Shown: positions 53,739-63,734, counted from the first letter of the stretch. The stretch is 64,000 bases of DNA from Pseudophaeobacter flagellatus (GCF_021228235.1 NZ_JAJQRG010000009.1:142075-206074); one strand, 5' to 3'. Program-made: numbers and translations. The notes: generated by a model from the letters alone, not told the origin.

Positions 53739-54614
53739 TTAGCGGGTGGGGACGGGGGTTTCGCCGCGATAGTCATAAAACCCGCGTTGGGTTTTGCGGC
53801 CCAGCCAGCCTGCCTCAACATATTTGGTCAAGAGCGGGCAGGGGCGGTATTTGGTATCCGCTAGGCCTTCGTGCAGCACGTTCATGATGGCCAGACAGGT
53901 GTCCAGGCCAATGAAATCGGCCAGCTCAAGCGGCCCCATTGGGTGATTGGCACCCAGTTTCATGGATTCATCAATGGATTTGACCGAGCCGACGCCTTCA
54001 TAGAGGGTGTAGACCGCTTCGTTGATCATCGGCATCAGGATGCGGTTGACGATGAAGGCGGGGAAGTCTTCGGCGCTGGCAGAGGTCTTGCCAAGGCGCT
54101 CAACCACTTGGCGGCAGCTTTCAAAAGTTTCTTCGTCGGTGGCAATGCCGCGGATCAATTCGACCAGCTGCATCACCGGCACCGGGTTCATAAAGTGGAA
54201 CCCCATGAAGCGTTCCGGCCGGTCGGTGCGGCTGGCCAGGCGGGTGATCGAGATCGAGGAGGTGTTGGAGGTAAGAATCGTATGCGGCTGCAGGTGCGGC
54301 TGCAGATCCTCAAAGATCGCCTGCTTGACGGTTTCACGTTCCGTTGCCGCTTCGATCACAAGGTCGGTGGCACCGATATCGGCCAGCGCCAGGGTGGTGG
54401 TGATGCGGGACAATGCGCTGCTGACCTCTGCCTCGGCGATTTTGCCACGGCTGGCCTGACGCGCCATGTTTTTGTGAATTGCGCTGATTGCGGCATCCAG
54501 AGATTGCTGACTAATATCATTTAAAACAACGTCATAGCCTGCAAGCGCCATGACATGAGCGATGCCATTGCCCATCTGGCCTGCGCCGATGATGCCAATC
54601 TTTTTGATGTCCAT
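53739..54614 (-). CDS. 3-hydroxybutyryl-CoA dehydrogenase
   Basis: The 291-residue NAD(P)-dependent enzyme begins MDIKKIGIIGAGQMGNGIAHVMALAGYDVVLND (Rossmann loop GAGQMGNG), and contains LTSNTSSISITRLAS, GFHFMNPVPVMQLVELIRG (catalytic His) and HPMGPLELADFIGLDTCLAIM. It oxidises (S)-3-hydroxybutyryl-CoA to acetoacetyl-CoA (Hbd/PaaH type). CGAGGAGC precedes the ATG. It is divergent from the DUF6473-like gene; TTTAGGT repeats lie between them at about 54692 and 54703. Confidence 0.94.
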   Translation of the reverse strand: MDIKKIGIIGAGQMGNGIAHVMALAGYDVVLNDISQQSLDAAISAIHKNMARQASRGKIAEAEVSSALSRITTTLALADIGATDLVIEAATERETVKQAIFEDLQPHLQPHTILTSNTSSISITRLASRTDRPERFMGFHFMNPVPVMQLVELIRGIATDEETFESCRQVVERLGKTSASAEDFPAFIVNRILMPMINEAVYTLYEGVGSVKSIDESMKLGANHPMGPLELADFIGLDTCLAIMNVLHEGLADTKYRPCPLLTKYVEAGWLGRKTQRGFYDYRGETPVPTR

Positions 54615-54770
54615 GTCTCGGGCTCCTCGTTTGCCTGCGCTGCAACCTTATCGGTGGCTTTGGGGCAGATACAAGGCTCGTCGTTCTGAATTTTAGGTGA
54701 AATTTAGGTTTAGGGAAATTGCAATCCTTCACCGCCAAAGTGATCTTCGGGTGAATTATAAGGTGGGACC

Positions 54771-55586
54771 ATGAGCTATGAACTCAAGAGCGCCAATGCG
54801 CTTGCAGGGGGAACGTGCTGTTATGCCGGATCGCGGCTGCCGGTACGTGGCCCCAAAAGAGACTTAACGCGTCCATACTTTGCATTTCTCGGTGGAACCG
54901 AGATGTTTGGGCGCTTCGTAAAAACCCCTTTTTCTGATGTCAGCGAATCTCTGATAGAGGTGCCCTGTGTCAATATTGCGGCGGTGAATGCGGGATTGGA
55001 TACTTTTGTCAGTGATGCGGCAGTTCTGAAGGTTGCGCGGCAAGCGCAGGCTACGGTGGTGCAACTGATGGGGGCGCAGAATATCTCTAATCGTTATTAC
55101 CGGGTGCACCCCCGGCGCAATGACCGTTTTTTGCAGGCGCAGCCCGATCTTAAGGCGCTATTCCCCGAAGTGGATTATACCGAGTTCCACTTTAACAAAC
55201 ATTTGCTGACAACGCTGCAGGCCCTGTCCGAAGAGCGGTTTGATGAGGTGCGCCGTCACTTGCAAGAGACCTGGGTCATCAAGATGCAAAAGGTGATTGA
55301 GGCGCTGGAAGGCAGGGTTTTGATGCTCTGGCTGACCTATGACCTGCAGGGGCGGTCTGCCTTCAGCTATGAGCCAACTTTGGTCGAGCGCAGCATGGTG
55401 CAAGCCCTGCAAGCCCGTAGCAAGGGTTTGGTCGAAGTGGCGGTGACCCCGGCCGGGCAGGTGAATGATCTTGATGGGATGCTAATGGGAGAGCTGGATT
55501 TTCCTGCGGCACAGCATGTGTTGGGCCCAAAAGAGCACGCCCGTATCGGCTGTGCGCTGGCCGAGGCGCTGCAGGGCCTGTCCTGA
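54771..55586 (+). CDS. DUF6473-like protein of unknown function
   Basis: A 271-residue cytoplasmic protein. The recognisable part is VPCVNIAAVNAGLDTFVSDAAVLKVARQAQATVVQLMGAQNISNRYYRVHPRRNDRFLQA, which I associate with DUF6473, a family largely confined to Rhodobacteraceae; GRVLMLWLTYDLQGR follows later. The order of strands suggests an SGNH- or sulfotransferase-like fold, but I see no catalytic pattern I can defend. It is divergent from the dehydrogenase and ends before a strong terminator. Confidence 0.75.
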   Translation: MSYELKSANALAGGTCCYAGSRLPVRGPKRDLTRPYFAFLGGTEMFGRFVKTPFSDVSESLIEVPCVNIAAVNAGLDTFVSDAAVLKVARQAQATVVQLMGAQNISNRYYRVHPRRNDRFLQAQPDLKALFPEVDYTEFHFNKHLLTTLQALSEERFDEVRRHLQETWVIKMQKVIEALEGRVLMLWLTYDLQGRSAFSYEPTLVERSMVQALQARSKGLVEVAVTPAGQVNDLDGMLMGELDFPAAQHVLGPKEHARIGCALAEALQGLS

Positions 55587-55651
55587 TCGCTGGGCGGGTG
55601 CCTGGGGTGGCACCTAAGGTGGAGCGCCTGAATCTGGCGCTGCCAAATAAA

Positions 55652-55682
55652 AACGGGGCCCGCGATATTCGCGCGCCCCGTT
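55652..55682. terminator. Bidirectional terminator between DUF6473-like gene and etfA
   Basis: AACGGGGC (55652-55659) and GCCCCGTT (55675-55682) enclose CGCGA-TAT-TCGCG. On the minus strand the stem is followed by a T-run (GTTTTTATTT), suiting the end of etfBA. Confidence 0.85.
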
Positions 55683-55713
55683 CTGCATTTTGTTGCCTTA
55701 TATGGCGCGCGGC

Positions 55714-56643
55714 TTAGCCGAGTTTTTCGGAGAGCTCAGGAACCGCGGTGAAGAGGTCGGCCACCAGGCCAAAGTCTGCAACCTGGAAGATTGGCGCTTC
55801 TTCGTCCTTGTTGATCGCCACGATCACCTTGGAGTCTTTCATGCCGGCCAGGTGCTGGATCGCGCCAGAGATGCCGATGGCAATATAGAGATCCGGAGCG
55901 ACGACCTTACCGGTCTGGCCAACCTGCCAGTCGTTGGGGGCATATCCAGAATCAACCGCCGCACGCGAGGCACCAACCGCCGCGCCCAGCTTGTCTGCCA
56001 GGCCTTCGATCAGTTTGAAGTCCTCTTCGGAGCCAACGCCACGGCCACCAGAGACAACCACACCAGCCGAAGTCAGCTCGGGGCGATCGCTTGCGGCAAC
56101 CTTATCTTCGACCCATTCGGACAGGCCGGGGTTCTCGGCGGCACCAATGGTTTCAACCGTGGCAGAGCCACCGTCGCCAGCGGCGTCAAATGTCGCGGTG
56201 CGGAAAGAAATAACTTTCTTTGTATCCGAGGATTTGACGGTCTGGATCGCGTTGCCTGCATAGATGGGGCGTTCAAAGGTGGAGCCATCAACAACAGCAG
56301 TCACATCAGAAATCACCATGACATCCAGCAGGGCCGCGACGCGGGGCAGGACGTTCTTGGCATCGGTGGTGGCTGGGGCAACGATGTGCTCATAGTCACC
56401 AGCCAGCGAGACGATCAGCGCCGCTGTGGGTTCCGCCAGGCGGTGGCCAAGCGATGGGTCTTCAGCAACCAGAACGCGTGACACGCCAGCGATTTTGGCG
56501 GCTTCGGCACCGGCTGCGGCGGCAGAGGCACCAGCGGCTAGAACAGTTACGTCGCCCAGAGCTGCGGCAGCGGTCACAGCCTTTGCGGTTGCGTCCAGCG
56601 CCAGGGCGCCATCGGTGACTTCAGCAAGGAGAAGAACAGCCAT
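55714..56643 (-). CDS. etfA: Electron transfer flavoprotein subunit alpha
   Basis: The 309-residue subunit has the C-terminal FAD-binding domain with [73 protein letters not shown], the standard EtfA signature. With EtfB it carries electrons from acyl-CoA dehydrogenases, such as Mcd in this window, to ETF:ubiquinone oxidoreductase. Its ATG overlaps the etfB stop by one nucleotide (TAATG). Confidence 0.97.
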   Translation of the reverse strand: MAVLLLAEVTDGALALDATAKAVTAAAALGDVTVLAAGASAAAAGAEAAKIAGVSRVLVAEDPSLGHRLAEPTAALIVSLAGDYEHIVAPATTDAKNVLPRVAALLDVMVISDVTAVVDGSTFERPIYAGNAIQTVKSSDTKKVISFRTATFDAAGDGGSATVETIGAAENPGLSEWVEDKVAASDRPELTSAGVVVSGGRGVGSEEDFKLIEGLADKLGAAVGASRAAVDSGYAPNDWQVGQTGKVVAPDLYIAIGISGAIQHLAGMKDSKVIVAINKDEEAPIFQVADFGLVADLFTAVPELSEKLG

Positions 56644-57401
56644 TACACAGCCCCCGCTTCTTTGAGTTTCTCGACCAGCTCGTCAACCGAACCAACCATG
56701 ATTCCAGCCGCACGCGCCGCTGGCTCGGAGGTGGAGACCACTTCCAGGCGTGGCGTGGTATCGACGCCGTAATCCGCGGCGGTCTTTTCCGCCATCGGCT
56801 TTTTCTTTGCCTTCATGATGTTGGGCAGCGAAGCATAGCGTGGCTCGTTCAGGCGCAGGTCAACAGTGACGATGGCAGGCATCTTCACCGAAATGGTCTG
56901 CAGGCCACCGTCAACTTCACGGGTCACTTTGGCGGTGTCGCCGTCGATGTCCAGTTCAGAGGCAAAGGTGCCCTGCGACCAGCCCAGAAGGGCGGACAGC
57001 ATCTGACCAGTGGCGTTCATGTCGTTGTCGATCGCCTGCTTGCCGGCAAGCACGATGCCTGGCTGCTCTTCTTCCACAACCTTGGCCAGGATCTTGGCAA
57101 CGGCGAGGGGTTCGATGTCAGTGTGAACATCCTCTGCTGCAACAACCAGGATCGCGCGGTCTGCGCCCATAGCCAGCGCGGTGCGCAGGGTTTCCTGGGC
57201 CTGTTTCACGCCGATGGAAACAGCAATGACTTCATCAGCCTTGCCTGCTTCCTTGAGGCGAATGGCCTCTTCGACAGCGATTTCGTCGAAGGGATTCATC
57301 GACATTTTGACGTTGGCGAGATCGACACCGCTTCCGTCCGCTTTGACGCGGACTTTCACGTTATAGTCAATCACGCGTTTGACAGGCACGAGTACCTTCA
57401 T
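56643..57401 (-). CDS. etfB: Electron transfer flavoprotein subunit beta
   Basis: The 252-residue subunit begins [53 protein letters not shown], with [31 protein letters not shown] and the C-terminal recognition helix [12 protein letters not shown]. It binds AMP in related proteins. GGAGAG precedes the ATG at 57401; an upstream in-frame start at 57491 adds 30 unsupported residues. It is first in the etfBA operon. Confidence 0.97.
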   Translation of the reverse strand: MKVLVPVKRVIDYNVKVRVKADGSGVDLANVKMSMNPFDEIAVEEAIRLKEAGKADEVIAVSIGVKQAQETLRTALAMGADRAILVVAAEDVHTDIEPLAVAKILAKVVEEEQPGIVLAGKQAIDNDMNATGQMLSALLGWSQGTFASELDIDGDTAKVTREVDGGLQTISVKMPAIVTVDLRLNEPRYASLPNIMKAKKKPMAEKTAADYGVDTTPRLEVVSTSEPAARAAGIMVGSVDELVEKLKEAGAV

Positions 57402-57771
57402 TTGCGTTCTCTCCTTAACAAACGGCATACCGCCAAGACGGCTGCCCTCTCTGCTCTCGCGCTGTTGATACCGGGTCAGTCCGGGGCACAACAGGGGAAA
57501 ATCGTCACGTTGTCCTTCGCAGACGTCGCGTTTGACCTTTTGTCACGACAATCTTGCAAGAATGTTGCGCGATCTCTGCGTTGAATTTCGCTGGGCGCAA
57601 CACCTGGCTGGCGGCTTGCTCCGGTGTGACAGGGGCCGGAACAAGGATTTCGTAGGGCCGAATCGCGGCCCTGTCGATAGGGGATTGCCGGGGGTGACGC
57701 CGCGACGCAGCATGTGACGCTGGGTGCTTTTGCCACCTTAGGGGATAGCGCCCTCTGGACGGTCTTGTGGT
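57402..57771. other. 370-bp gap upstream of etfB
   Basis: I see no gene here. It must contain the etfBA promoter on the minus strand, but no convincing -35/-10 pair was found. CTTGCTCCGG (57615-57624) pairs with CCGGAACAAG (57636-57645) with one mismatch over an 11-nt loop; its role is unknown. Confidence 0.4.
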
Positions 57772-58344
57772 TTAGCGGTTGGCGCCAGGCACCCAGAGCA
57801 CATCTTTGCCGCCATTGTCATTGGCTTTGCGCGAGGCAACAAAAAACCAATCAGACAGTCGGTTGAGGTAGGTCACCGCCACCTGGTTGATGGACTGAAC
57901 GCCCGCCAGATCGGTTGCCAGTCGTTCGGCGCGTCGGGCCACGGTACGGCAGACATGCAGATGGGCCGCCAGCGCGCTGCCGCCGGGCAGGACAAAGCTG
58001 CGCAGGCTGGCCAGATCCGCGTTCATCGCGTCGATTTCGGCCTCAAGCCGGTCCACCTGCGCCTGCGCCACCCGCAGCGGCGGGTAGTCGGCTTCGGCGT
58101 CTTTTTCCATCTCTGGGCGGCAGAGATCGGCACCCAGATCAAACAGATCGTTCTGAATGCGCGACAGTGCGGCGTCCATCTCGCCCTCGGCCTCTAGTCG
58201 GGCGACGCCGATAAAGGCGTTCAACTCATCCGAGGTGCCATAGGCGTTGACGCGCGGATCGTGCTTGGCCACGCGGACCCCATTGCCAAGCGCGGTGTCG
58301 CCCTTGTCGCCGGTGCGGGTGTAGATCTTGTTTAGAACCACCAT
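57772..58344 (-). CDS. Cob(I)alamin adenosyltransferase, PduO type
   Basis: The 190-residue protein begins VVLNKIYTRTGDKGDTALGNGVRVAKHDPRVNAYGTSDELNAFIG and has LPGGSALAAHLHVCRTVARRAERLATDL with the conserved RxxxRR/E pattern, diagnostic for PduO/MMAB-type ATP:cob(I)alamin adenosyltransferase. It makes coenzyme B12 for enzymes such as methylmalonyl- and ethylmalonyl-CoA mutases. It follows a small membrane protein gene by 29 nt. Confidence 0.94.
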   Translation of the reverse strand: MVVLNKIYTRTGDKGDTALGNGVRVAKHDPRVNAYGTSDELNAFIGVARLEAEGEMDAALSRIQNDLFDLGADLCRPEMEKDAEADYPPLRVAQAQVDRLEAEIDAMNADLASLRSFVLPGGSALAAHLHVCRTVARRAERLATDLAGVQSINQVAVTYLNRLSDWFFVASRKANDNGGKDVLWVPGANR

Positions 58345-58373
58345 GACTTCAGGCCTCCTGTGATGGCCGGGGG

Positions 58374-58580
58374 TTATTGGCCGCTTTGGCCGCGCAGATA
58401 GACATAGGTCACCAAAAGCACCACGGCAATAAACTGAAAGAACAGTCGCAGCCGCATCAGCTTGTTGCCATATTTCTTGCTGATAGCGCCGCCCTTGCCA
58501 AAACTGCCAAGCCCGAGAAGCAGAACCACCACCACGGCCGCCATGGCCAGTATTGCCAGTAGATAAAGTGGGTCACCCAT
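58374..58580 (-). CDS. HIG1-domain-like small membrane protein
   Basis: A 68-residue protein with two membrane helices (LLAILAMAAVVVVLLLGLGSF and LFFQFIAVVLLVTYVYL) joined by a basic GGAISKKYGNKLMRLR loop. This hairpin with a K..N.LMR.R connector matches the HIG1 (hypoxia-induced gene 1) family, small modulators of cytochrome oxidase in mitochondria and alphaproteobacteria. AGAGATC precedes the ATG. It is probably co-transcribed with the adenosyltransferase. Confidence 0.8.
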   Translation of the reverse strand: MGDPLYLLAILAMAAVVVVLLLGLGSFGKGGAISKKYGNKLMRLRLFFQFIAVVLLVTYVYLRGQSGQ

Positions 58581-58650
58581 GTGATCTCTCTTTCGTATGT
58601 ACCTGATATCGGTCTAGCCGTTGCCGTTGGGATTGGCGACAGCGAATTGC

Positions 58651-59484
58651 CTATCCCAGCTTCCTCAGGATGCGGTCAATTGCCCGGGTTGTCAGGATTC
58701 GGCGCAGCAGACCGGCCACATGGGTGGGGGTCGTCACATAGTAGCGCGGTCGGGGGCGGGATGATTCGCAGGCCAGGACCAGCTTGGCGGTCACCGCCGA
58801 GGCCGGCAGTTCAAAGCGATCCGGCCCGGAGCGTTCGTAGAGCCTCTTTTGCAGGTTCTTTTCGTAAAAGGGCCGTAGGGCAGAGTTGCGCCAATCTATG
58901 TAGCGTTCAAAATGGGGAATTGAATTTTCGCGGAATTTTGAGGTAATCGGCCCCGGCTCTATCAGCACCACCTTGATATTGGTGTCCATAAGCTCCACCC
59001 GCAGCGTATCTGTCAGCCCTTCCAGGGCGTATTTGGTGGCCACATATGCGCCGCGCCAGGGCATCGTGACAAAACCCAGGATAGAAGAGTTCTGCACAAT
59101 GCGCCCATGGCCCTGCGCCCGCATCACCGGCAGCACCTGCCGGGTCAGTTCGTGCCAGCCGAAAACGTTGCTTTCAAAGATATCGCGCAGTGCCTCGGTT
59201 GGCAGGTCTTCGACCGCGCCGGCCAAGCCGTGGGCACCATTGTTGAATAGGACATCCAGCGTGCCACCGGTTGCTTGCAGTACCTCGGCCAGGCCCTGGG
59301 CGATACTGTCAGTATCGGTGTAGTCAATGCGCGGGCTGTCAAAGCCTTCGGCGCGTAGGCGGTCGCAGTCCTGTGCCTTGCGACAAGAGGCAAAGACCCG
59401 CCAGCCGCGATCCCGCATGCCACGGGCCGAGTCCAGGCCGATGCCAGAAGAGCAGCCGGTGATCAGAATTGTTTTTTGCATCAT
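58651..59484 (-). CDS. Short-chain dehydrogenase/reductase (SDR)
   Basis: The 277-residue classical SDR has the cofactor loop TGCSSGIG (9-16), NNGAHG, the catalytic Ser in QNSSILG and the YVATK active site. The C-terminal region (LTTRAIDRILRKLG) is long and basic. There is no acidic residue right after the second strand (ASCRK), favouring NADP. The substrate is unknown. ATG at 59484 and the in-frame ATG at 59481 are both possible; AGGGTC lies upstream. Confidence 0.88.
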   Translation of the reverse strand: MMQKTILITGCSSGIGLDSARGMRDRGWRVFASCRKAQDCDRLRAEGFDSPRIDYTDTDSIAQGLAEVLQATGGTLDVLFNNGAHGLAGAVEDLPTEALRDIFESNVFGWHELTRQVLPVMRAQGHGRIVQNSSILGFVTMPWRGAYVATKYALEGLTDTLRVELMDTNIKVVLIEPGPITSKFRENSIPHFERYIDWRNSALRPFYEKNLQKRLYERSGPDRFELPASAVTAKLVLACESSRPRPRYYVTTPTHVAGLLRRILTTRAIDRILRKLG

Positions 59485-59535
59485 GCGACCCTGTAACAAG
59501 GACCCCAGAGAAAATTTCCGGGGCTGTTTACAGGG

Positions 59536-60258
59536 TTATGAAGCTTTCTTGCTGACCAGGGAAGCGGCAACCCAACCGATCTTGTTGCCTTTTTGCGTGC
59601 GCAGATTCAGCCAGCCGGTGCCGCTGTCTTCGATCACTAGGACCTTATCCCCGGCCAGCAGGCGGCCCACCACCGGATAGATCGTTCCCGGACCCTGGCG
59701 CATATTCACGCGCGAGGCCCGTATTTGGCGAATATCAAGATAGGTCTCGGGGGGTGGGGGCGGGGCGGGTTGTTGCGCTGCAGTGTTGGAAAAGCGGGTG
59801 TTCAGCGTCATGCCCTGGTGGTTCTGACCCGATGTCATGGCGACCAGCCCACCCTGAATACCGCCCTGGGCCGCGTCCATATGCAGCAGGCCGGTTTCGG
59901 CAGTGGCGGCAAAGGCGCTGCTGGAGCTTTGCAGGCTGGTGCCAGAGGCGGCGATCTTGGCCAGGGCGATGGCCTGGCGCTGTTCGGGATCTGCCTGCGG
60001 CCGGGGGAGGGTGGTCGCAGGGTGCGCAGGGGCTGGGCTGGGCTGGTGTTGCGCCGCAGCTCCTACCAGTTCAGCCGCGCGCAGCCTGGCAGGACGCTGG
60101 AATTTGTCGTCCAAAGCAGCCTGGCTGCCGGAGGAGATTTCGCGGGTATGAGGGGGATCTGCGTCGGGGCGTTCAGGGGGCACAAAATCGCCGCCGCCGC
60201 TGATTTCGTAAAAAGCCAGGCCCAAAAAAGCAAAAGACACAATAACAAAACGCGACAT
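59536..60258 (-). CDS. SH3-domain (SH3b) protein with N-terminal anchor
   Basis: The 240-residue protein has an N-terminal hydrophobic helix (FVIVSFAFLGLAFYEI) that anchors or exports it, a low-complexity Ala/Pro/Gln-rich middle (about 35-165) with a PAPPPPPE linker, and a C-terminal SH3b domain (RASRVNMRQGPGTIYPVVGRLLAGDKVLVIEDSGTGWLNLRTQKGNKIGWVAASLV). Such domains bind cell-wall peptides. It is likely periplasmic. AGGGGGAT precedes the ATG at 60258. Confidence 0.85.
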   Translation of the reverse strand: MSRFVIVSFAFLGLAFYEISGGGDFVPPERPDADPPHTREISSGSQAALDDKFQRPARLRAAELVGAAAQHQPSPAPAHPATTLPRPQADPEQRQAIALAKIAASGTSLQSSSSAFAATAETGLLHMDAAQGGIQGGLVAMTSGQNHQGMTLNTRFSNTAAQQPAPPPPPETYLDIRQIRASRVNMRQGPGTIYPVVGRLLAGDKVLVIEDSGTGWLNLRTQKGNKIGWVAASLVSKKAS

Positions 60259-60615
60259 AGCGCATCCCCCTGGATAAACTTTAAAGGCTGCACGGGTTGG
60301 TGGCGGGCCCAAATCGCTTGGAACTTGTTGCACGGGCATGGGCCGCTGCGGCAGTGCTAAGACCGCCAGACCCTAGGCAGGTTTGATTAATGTAGTACGA
60401 ATACCATCAAGGCACAGGCCAATCACAGGGGAGACTGCTTCGGCTTCTCCCCCTTGGTTCTTTCCGATGTGCTGGCCCGAGGACCTGACCGTGGTGAGGA
60501 CCCGTGAGGCGGGGCGGCGCAGGGGTCAACATAAAAGAGTGGCACTGTCGCCAAGGCGGTGGATAAAAGTGAACCACCGCTTTACCGCGCCGGGTGGGCA
60601 AAGTATCACCAAGGG
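60259..60615. promoter_or_regulatory. Divergent control region between the SH3 gene and parC
   Basis: The 357-bp gap holds no supported gene. Two hairpins are visible: GGGGAGA/TCTCCCC around a GC(TTCG)GC tetraloop at 60428-60452, and AAGGCGGTGG (60553-60562) with CCACCGCTTT (60574-60583), which has a single G-U pair and lies 32 nt before the parC ATG. Confidence 0.4.
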
Positions 60616-62961
60616 ATGAACGATACCGTAGATAATACCGATGCCCCTCTGCCGCAGAACGGCGAGATCCTGGAACCCCTGCGCCGCGCCATTGGTGAGC
60701 GCTATCTGACCTATGCGCTGAGCACCATCATGCACCGGGCCTTGCCCGATGCACGCGACGGGCTGAAACCAGTGCATCGGCGGATCCTTTATGCCATGAG
60801 CCGACTGCGGCTCAGCTCGACTGGGGGTTTTTTGAAATCGGCCAAGATTTCCGGCGATACCATGGGCGATTTCCACCCCCATGGCGATGCGGCGATCTAT
60901 GATGCCATGGCCCGCCTGGCGCAGGATTTCAACGTGCGCTACCCGCTGGTTGATGGCCAGGGCAACTTTGGCAATATCGACGGCGATAACCCGGCGGCCT
61001 CGCGCTACACAGAGGCGCGTATGACCTTCGTGGCCGAGGCCATGCTGGACGGTCTGTCAGAGGATGCGGTTGATTTTCGCGACAACTACGATGGCCGCCT
61101 GACCGAACCTGCCGTTCTGCCTGCGACCTTTCCCAATATTCTGGCCAATGGGGCAGCGGGGATCGCCGTGGGCATGGCGACCAATATTCCGCCGCATAAC
61201 ATTGTCGAGCTGGTCGATGCCTGTATCCACCTGATCAAGTCACCCGGTGCCGATGATGACACGCTGCTGAAACATGTGCCGGGGCCGGATTTTCCCACCG
61301 GTGGCATCATTGTTGAACCGCGCGATAACATCGCCAAGGCCTATCGCTCGGGGCGCGGCTCTTTCCGGTTGCGCTGTAGCCATGAGGTCGAAGACCTGGG
61401 CCGCGGTCAGTGGCAGATCGTCATCACCGAGATCCCCTATCAGGTGCAGAAATCCAAGCTGATCGAAAAAATCGCCGAACTGATCCAGACCAAGAAGGTG
61501 CCGATTCTTGCGGATGTGCGTGATGAATCCGCCGATGATATCCGCATCATTCTGGAGCCAAAGTCAAAGAACGTCGATCCAGATGTTTTGATGAACATGA
61601 TGTTCCGCAATTCGGATCTTGAGGTCCGGTTCAGCCTGAATATGAATGTGCTGATTGACGGGGTCACGCCCAAGGTCTGTTCGATGAAGGAAGTGCTGCG
61701 CGCCTTCCTGGACCACCGTCGCGATGTGCTGCAGCGCCGTTCGCAGCACCGTATGGCCAAGATTGATCACCGGCTGGAAGTGCTGGATGGGTTTATCATC
61801 GCCTTCCTCAATCTGGATCGGGTGATCGACATCATCCGTTATGACGATGACCCAAAGGCCGCTCTGATGCGGGAAGACTGGGGGCTGGATCATCCGCGCG
61901 CCTATGACGAAGCCGACTATGTCTCGCCAAAAGCGGGCGCGGGCCAGCTGAGCGAAATCCAGGCCGAAGCGATTCTCAACATGCGGCTGCGGTCGTTGCG
62001 CCGCCTCGAAGAGGTGGAGCTGACCCGCGAACGCGATGCGCTGCGCGAAGAACGCGCTGGGCTGGTAGAGTTGCTGGCCTCGGATGAGCTGCAGTGGAGC
62101 CAGATCACCGATCAGCTGCGCGCCACCAAAAAGCAATTTGGTAAGGATTATGTCGGAGGTGCCCGCCGGTCCCGCTTTGCCGAGGCAGGTGAAGTCGAAG
62201 ATGTGCCGCTGGAGGCGATGATCGACCGCGAGCCAATCACCGTGGTCTGCAGCCAGATGGGCTGGGTGCGGGCGATGACGGGGCATATCGATCTGACGCG
62301 TGAGCTGAAATTCAAGGATGGCGATGGTCCGCGCTTTGTCTTCCATGCGGAAACCACCGACCGGCTGCTGGTCTTTGGCAGCAACGGCCGGTTCTACACC
62401 ATCAGCGCCGCCAATCTGCCTGGTGGGCGTGGTATGGGCGAACCCCTGCGCCTGATGGTCGATCTGCCCAACGAAGTCGAAATCGTCGATATCCTGATCC
62501 ACAATCCCGAGGGGCACCTGCTGGTGGCCTCTTCTGCGGGCAATGGGTTCATTTGCGCCGAAACAGACATCGTCGCCCAGACCCGTGGCGGCAAGCAGGT
62601 TCTGAACGTCAAGGATGACGACCGTGCCCAGGTCTGCATCCCGGTCACCGGCGATCATGTGGCGATCGTATCTGAAAACGGCAAGTTCCTTGTCTTCTCT
62701 GTCGAAGAGATGCCAGAGCTTAGCCGGGGCAAAGGCGTGCGGCTGCAAAAGTACAATATGGCGCGCGGCAAGCAGGGCTCGCTGGAGCTGGATGGCGGCC
62801 TTAGCGATATCACCACCTTCAACTGGGAAGAGGGAATTTCCTGGGAGATGGGCGGTGGCAAGACCCGGCATGAAACCGACCTGAGCCAATGGTTGGGCAA
62901 GCGGGCCGGGGTCGGCAAACGTCCGCCACATGGATTTCCACGCAGCTATAAATTCAAGTGA
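60616..62961 (+). CDS. parC: DNA topoisomerase IV subunit A
   Basis: The 781-residue enzyme decatenates daughter chromosomes with ParE. The active-site tyrosine is Tyr131 in [10 protein letters not shown]. The quinolone region reads [12 protein letters not shown] (88-99), with Ala92 at the position of E. coli Ser80 and Asp96 at Glu84. The C-terminal part has the six-bladed propeller motifs ([13 protein letters not shown]). Length and PheGlyAsn start separate it from GyrA. AAGGG precedes the ATG at 60616. Confidence 0.93.
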   Translation: MNDTVDNTDAPLPQNGEILEPLRRAIGERYLTYALSTIMHRALPDARDGLKPVHRRILYAMSRLRLSSTGGFLKSAKISGDTMGDFHPHGDAAIYDAMARLAQDFNVRYPLVDGQGNFGNIDGDNPAASRYTEARMTFVAEAMLDGLSEDAVDFRDNYDGRLTEPAVLPATFPNILANGAAGIAVGMATNIPPHNIVELVDACIHLIKSPGADDDTLLKHVPGPDFPTGGIIVEPRDNIAKAYRSGRGSFRLRCSHEVEDLGRGQWQIVITEIPYQVQKSKLIEKIAELIQTKKVPILADVRDESADDIRIILEPKSKNVDPDVLMNMMFRNSDLEVRFSLNMNVLIDGVTPKVCSMKEVLRAFLDHRRDVLQRRSQHRMAKIDHRLEVLDGFIIAFLNLDRVIDIIRYDDDPKAALMREDWGLDHPRAYDEADYVSPKAGAGQLSEIQAEAILNMRLRSLRRLEEVELTRERDALREERAGLVELLASDELQWSQITDQLRATKKQFGKDYVGGARRSRFAEAGEVEDVPLEAMIDREPITVVCSQMGWVRAMTGHIDLTRELKFKDGDGPRFVFHAETTDRLLVFGSNGRFYTISAANLPGGRGMGEPLRLMVDLPNEVEIVDILIHNPEGHLLVASSAGNGFICAETDIVAQTRGGKQVLNVKDDDRAQVCIPVTGDHVAIVSENGKFLVFSVEEMPELSRGKGVRLQKYNMARGKQGSLELDGGLSDITTFNWEEGISWEMGGGKTRHETDLSQWLGKRAGVGKRPPHGFPRSYKFK

Positions 62962-63038
62962 CCTGGGGCTTTAGTCGTCTTCACCTCTATTTTTCGCGCC
63001 TGTTTTCTGTGACGGATCCGCCACCGAATGGCACGACG

Positions 63039-63080
63039 GCCGCCTTGCCGGTTTACCGGTTGGGCGGCTTTGGTTTATCT
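63039..63080 (+). terminator. Probable terminator of parC
   Basis: GCCGCC (63039-63044) and GGCGGC (63063-63068) enclose TTG-CCGG-TTTA-CCGG-TTG; TTTGGTTTATCT follows. It is 77 nt after the parC stop. Confidence 0.5.
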
Positions 63081-63125
63081 GACCCGAGTTTACCCCTGTT
63101 GCCCAACTTGATGAGGCCTTTCTGA

Positions 63126-63734
63126 ATGTTTCGAATTCTTGCTCTTCTGGCCTCGATGGTCCTGCTGGCCGCCTGTGAAGAAACCCAACTTGATGAGGCA
63201 AAGGAGGATCTTGGCGATTTCAATATGCGGGTTTCCTTTGTCTACACCGACAAGGCGCTGCAGTGGCCCCTGTCGCGTTCGGCAGAACCTTCGGAGTGGA
63301 ACGAGCCTATTGAGCGGGCGCTTGAGGCTCGGTTGGGGCGCTATGACGGTGCGGGGAAATATGACGTGGCGATCACGCTTGAAGGCTTTTTGTTGGCCAC
63401 CGGCGGTATCCCGGTTCTGGTCAACCCCAAGAGCGCAGCGGTGGTGAATGTCTTTGTCTATGACGTCAGCACCAAGAGCTATCTGGTCCGCGAACACCAG
63501 ATGCAGATCTTTGAGGATACTACGGGCGAAAGCGCCATTATCGGCTCTGGTTATAGTCGCACCAAGGCGGAGCAGATCGACGGGCTGGCGCTCAAGATTG
63601 TCGATGGTCTAGAAGAGTATATGGCAGAGCAACATGCTGAAAACGGATGGTTTGACGGTGCCTCTGCTGCGGTGGCTGCAGGTCCGGATGCGGCGGCGCC
63701 TGCCCCCTCCGACCTCGCCCCCGTGGCCGACTGA
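63126..63734 (+). CDS. Hypothetical lipoprotein
   Basis: The 202-residue product begins FRILALLASMVLLAACEETQL, a lipoprotein signal with a LAAC lipobox at Cys17; Glu at +2 favours the outer membrane. The mature part has beta-rich segments (YDVAITLEGFLLATGGIPVLVNPKSAAVVNVFVYDVSTKSYLV) and ends in an Ala/Pro-rich tail. I know similar proteins from roseobacters next to parC or tuf but not their function. No strong ribosome site lies before the ATG. Confidence 0.78.
   Translation: MFRILALLASMVLLAACEETQLDEAKEDLGDFNMRVSFVYTDKALQWPLSRSAEPSEWNEPIERALEARLGRYDGAGKYDVAITLEGFLLATGGIPVLVNPKSAAVVNVFVYDVSTKSYLVREHQMQIFEDTTGESAIIGSGYSRTKAEQIDGLALKIVDGLEEYMAEQHAENGWFDGASAAVAAGPDAAAPAPSDLAPVAD

Noticed and set aside
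53574..53864. Open frame of 96 residues on the plus strand.
   Set aside because: It runs into the end of the dehydrogenase gene on the other strand, has no ribosome site, and its first part covers hairpins.
61564..62931. Open frame of 455 residues opposite parC.
   Set aside because: It lies wholly antisense to the conserved topoisomerase C-terminal region and has no recognisable feature.
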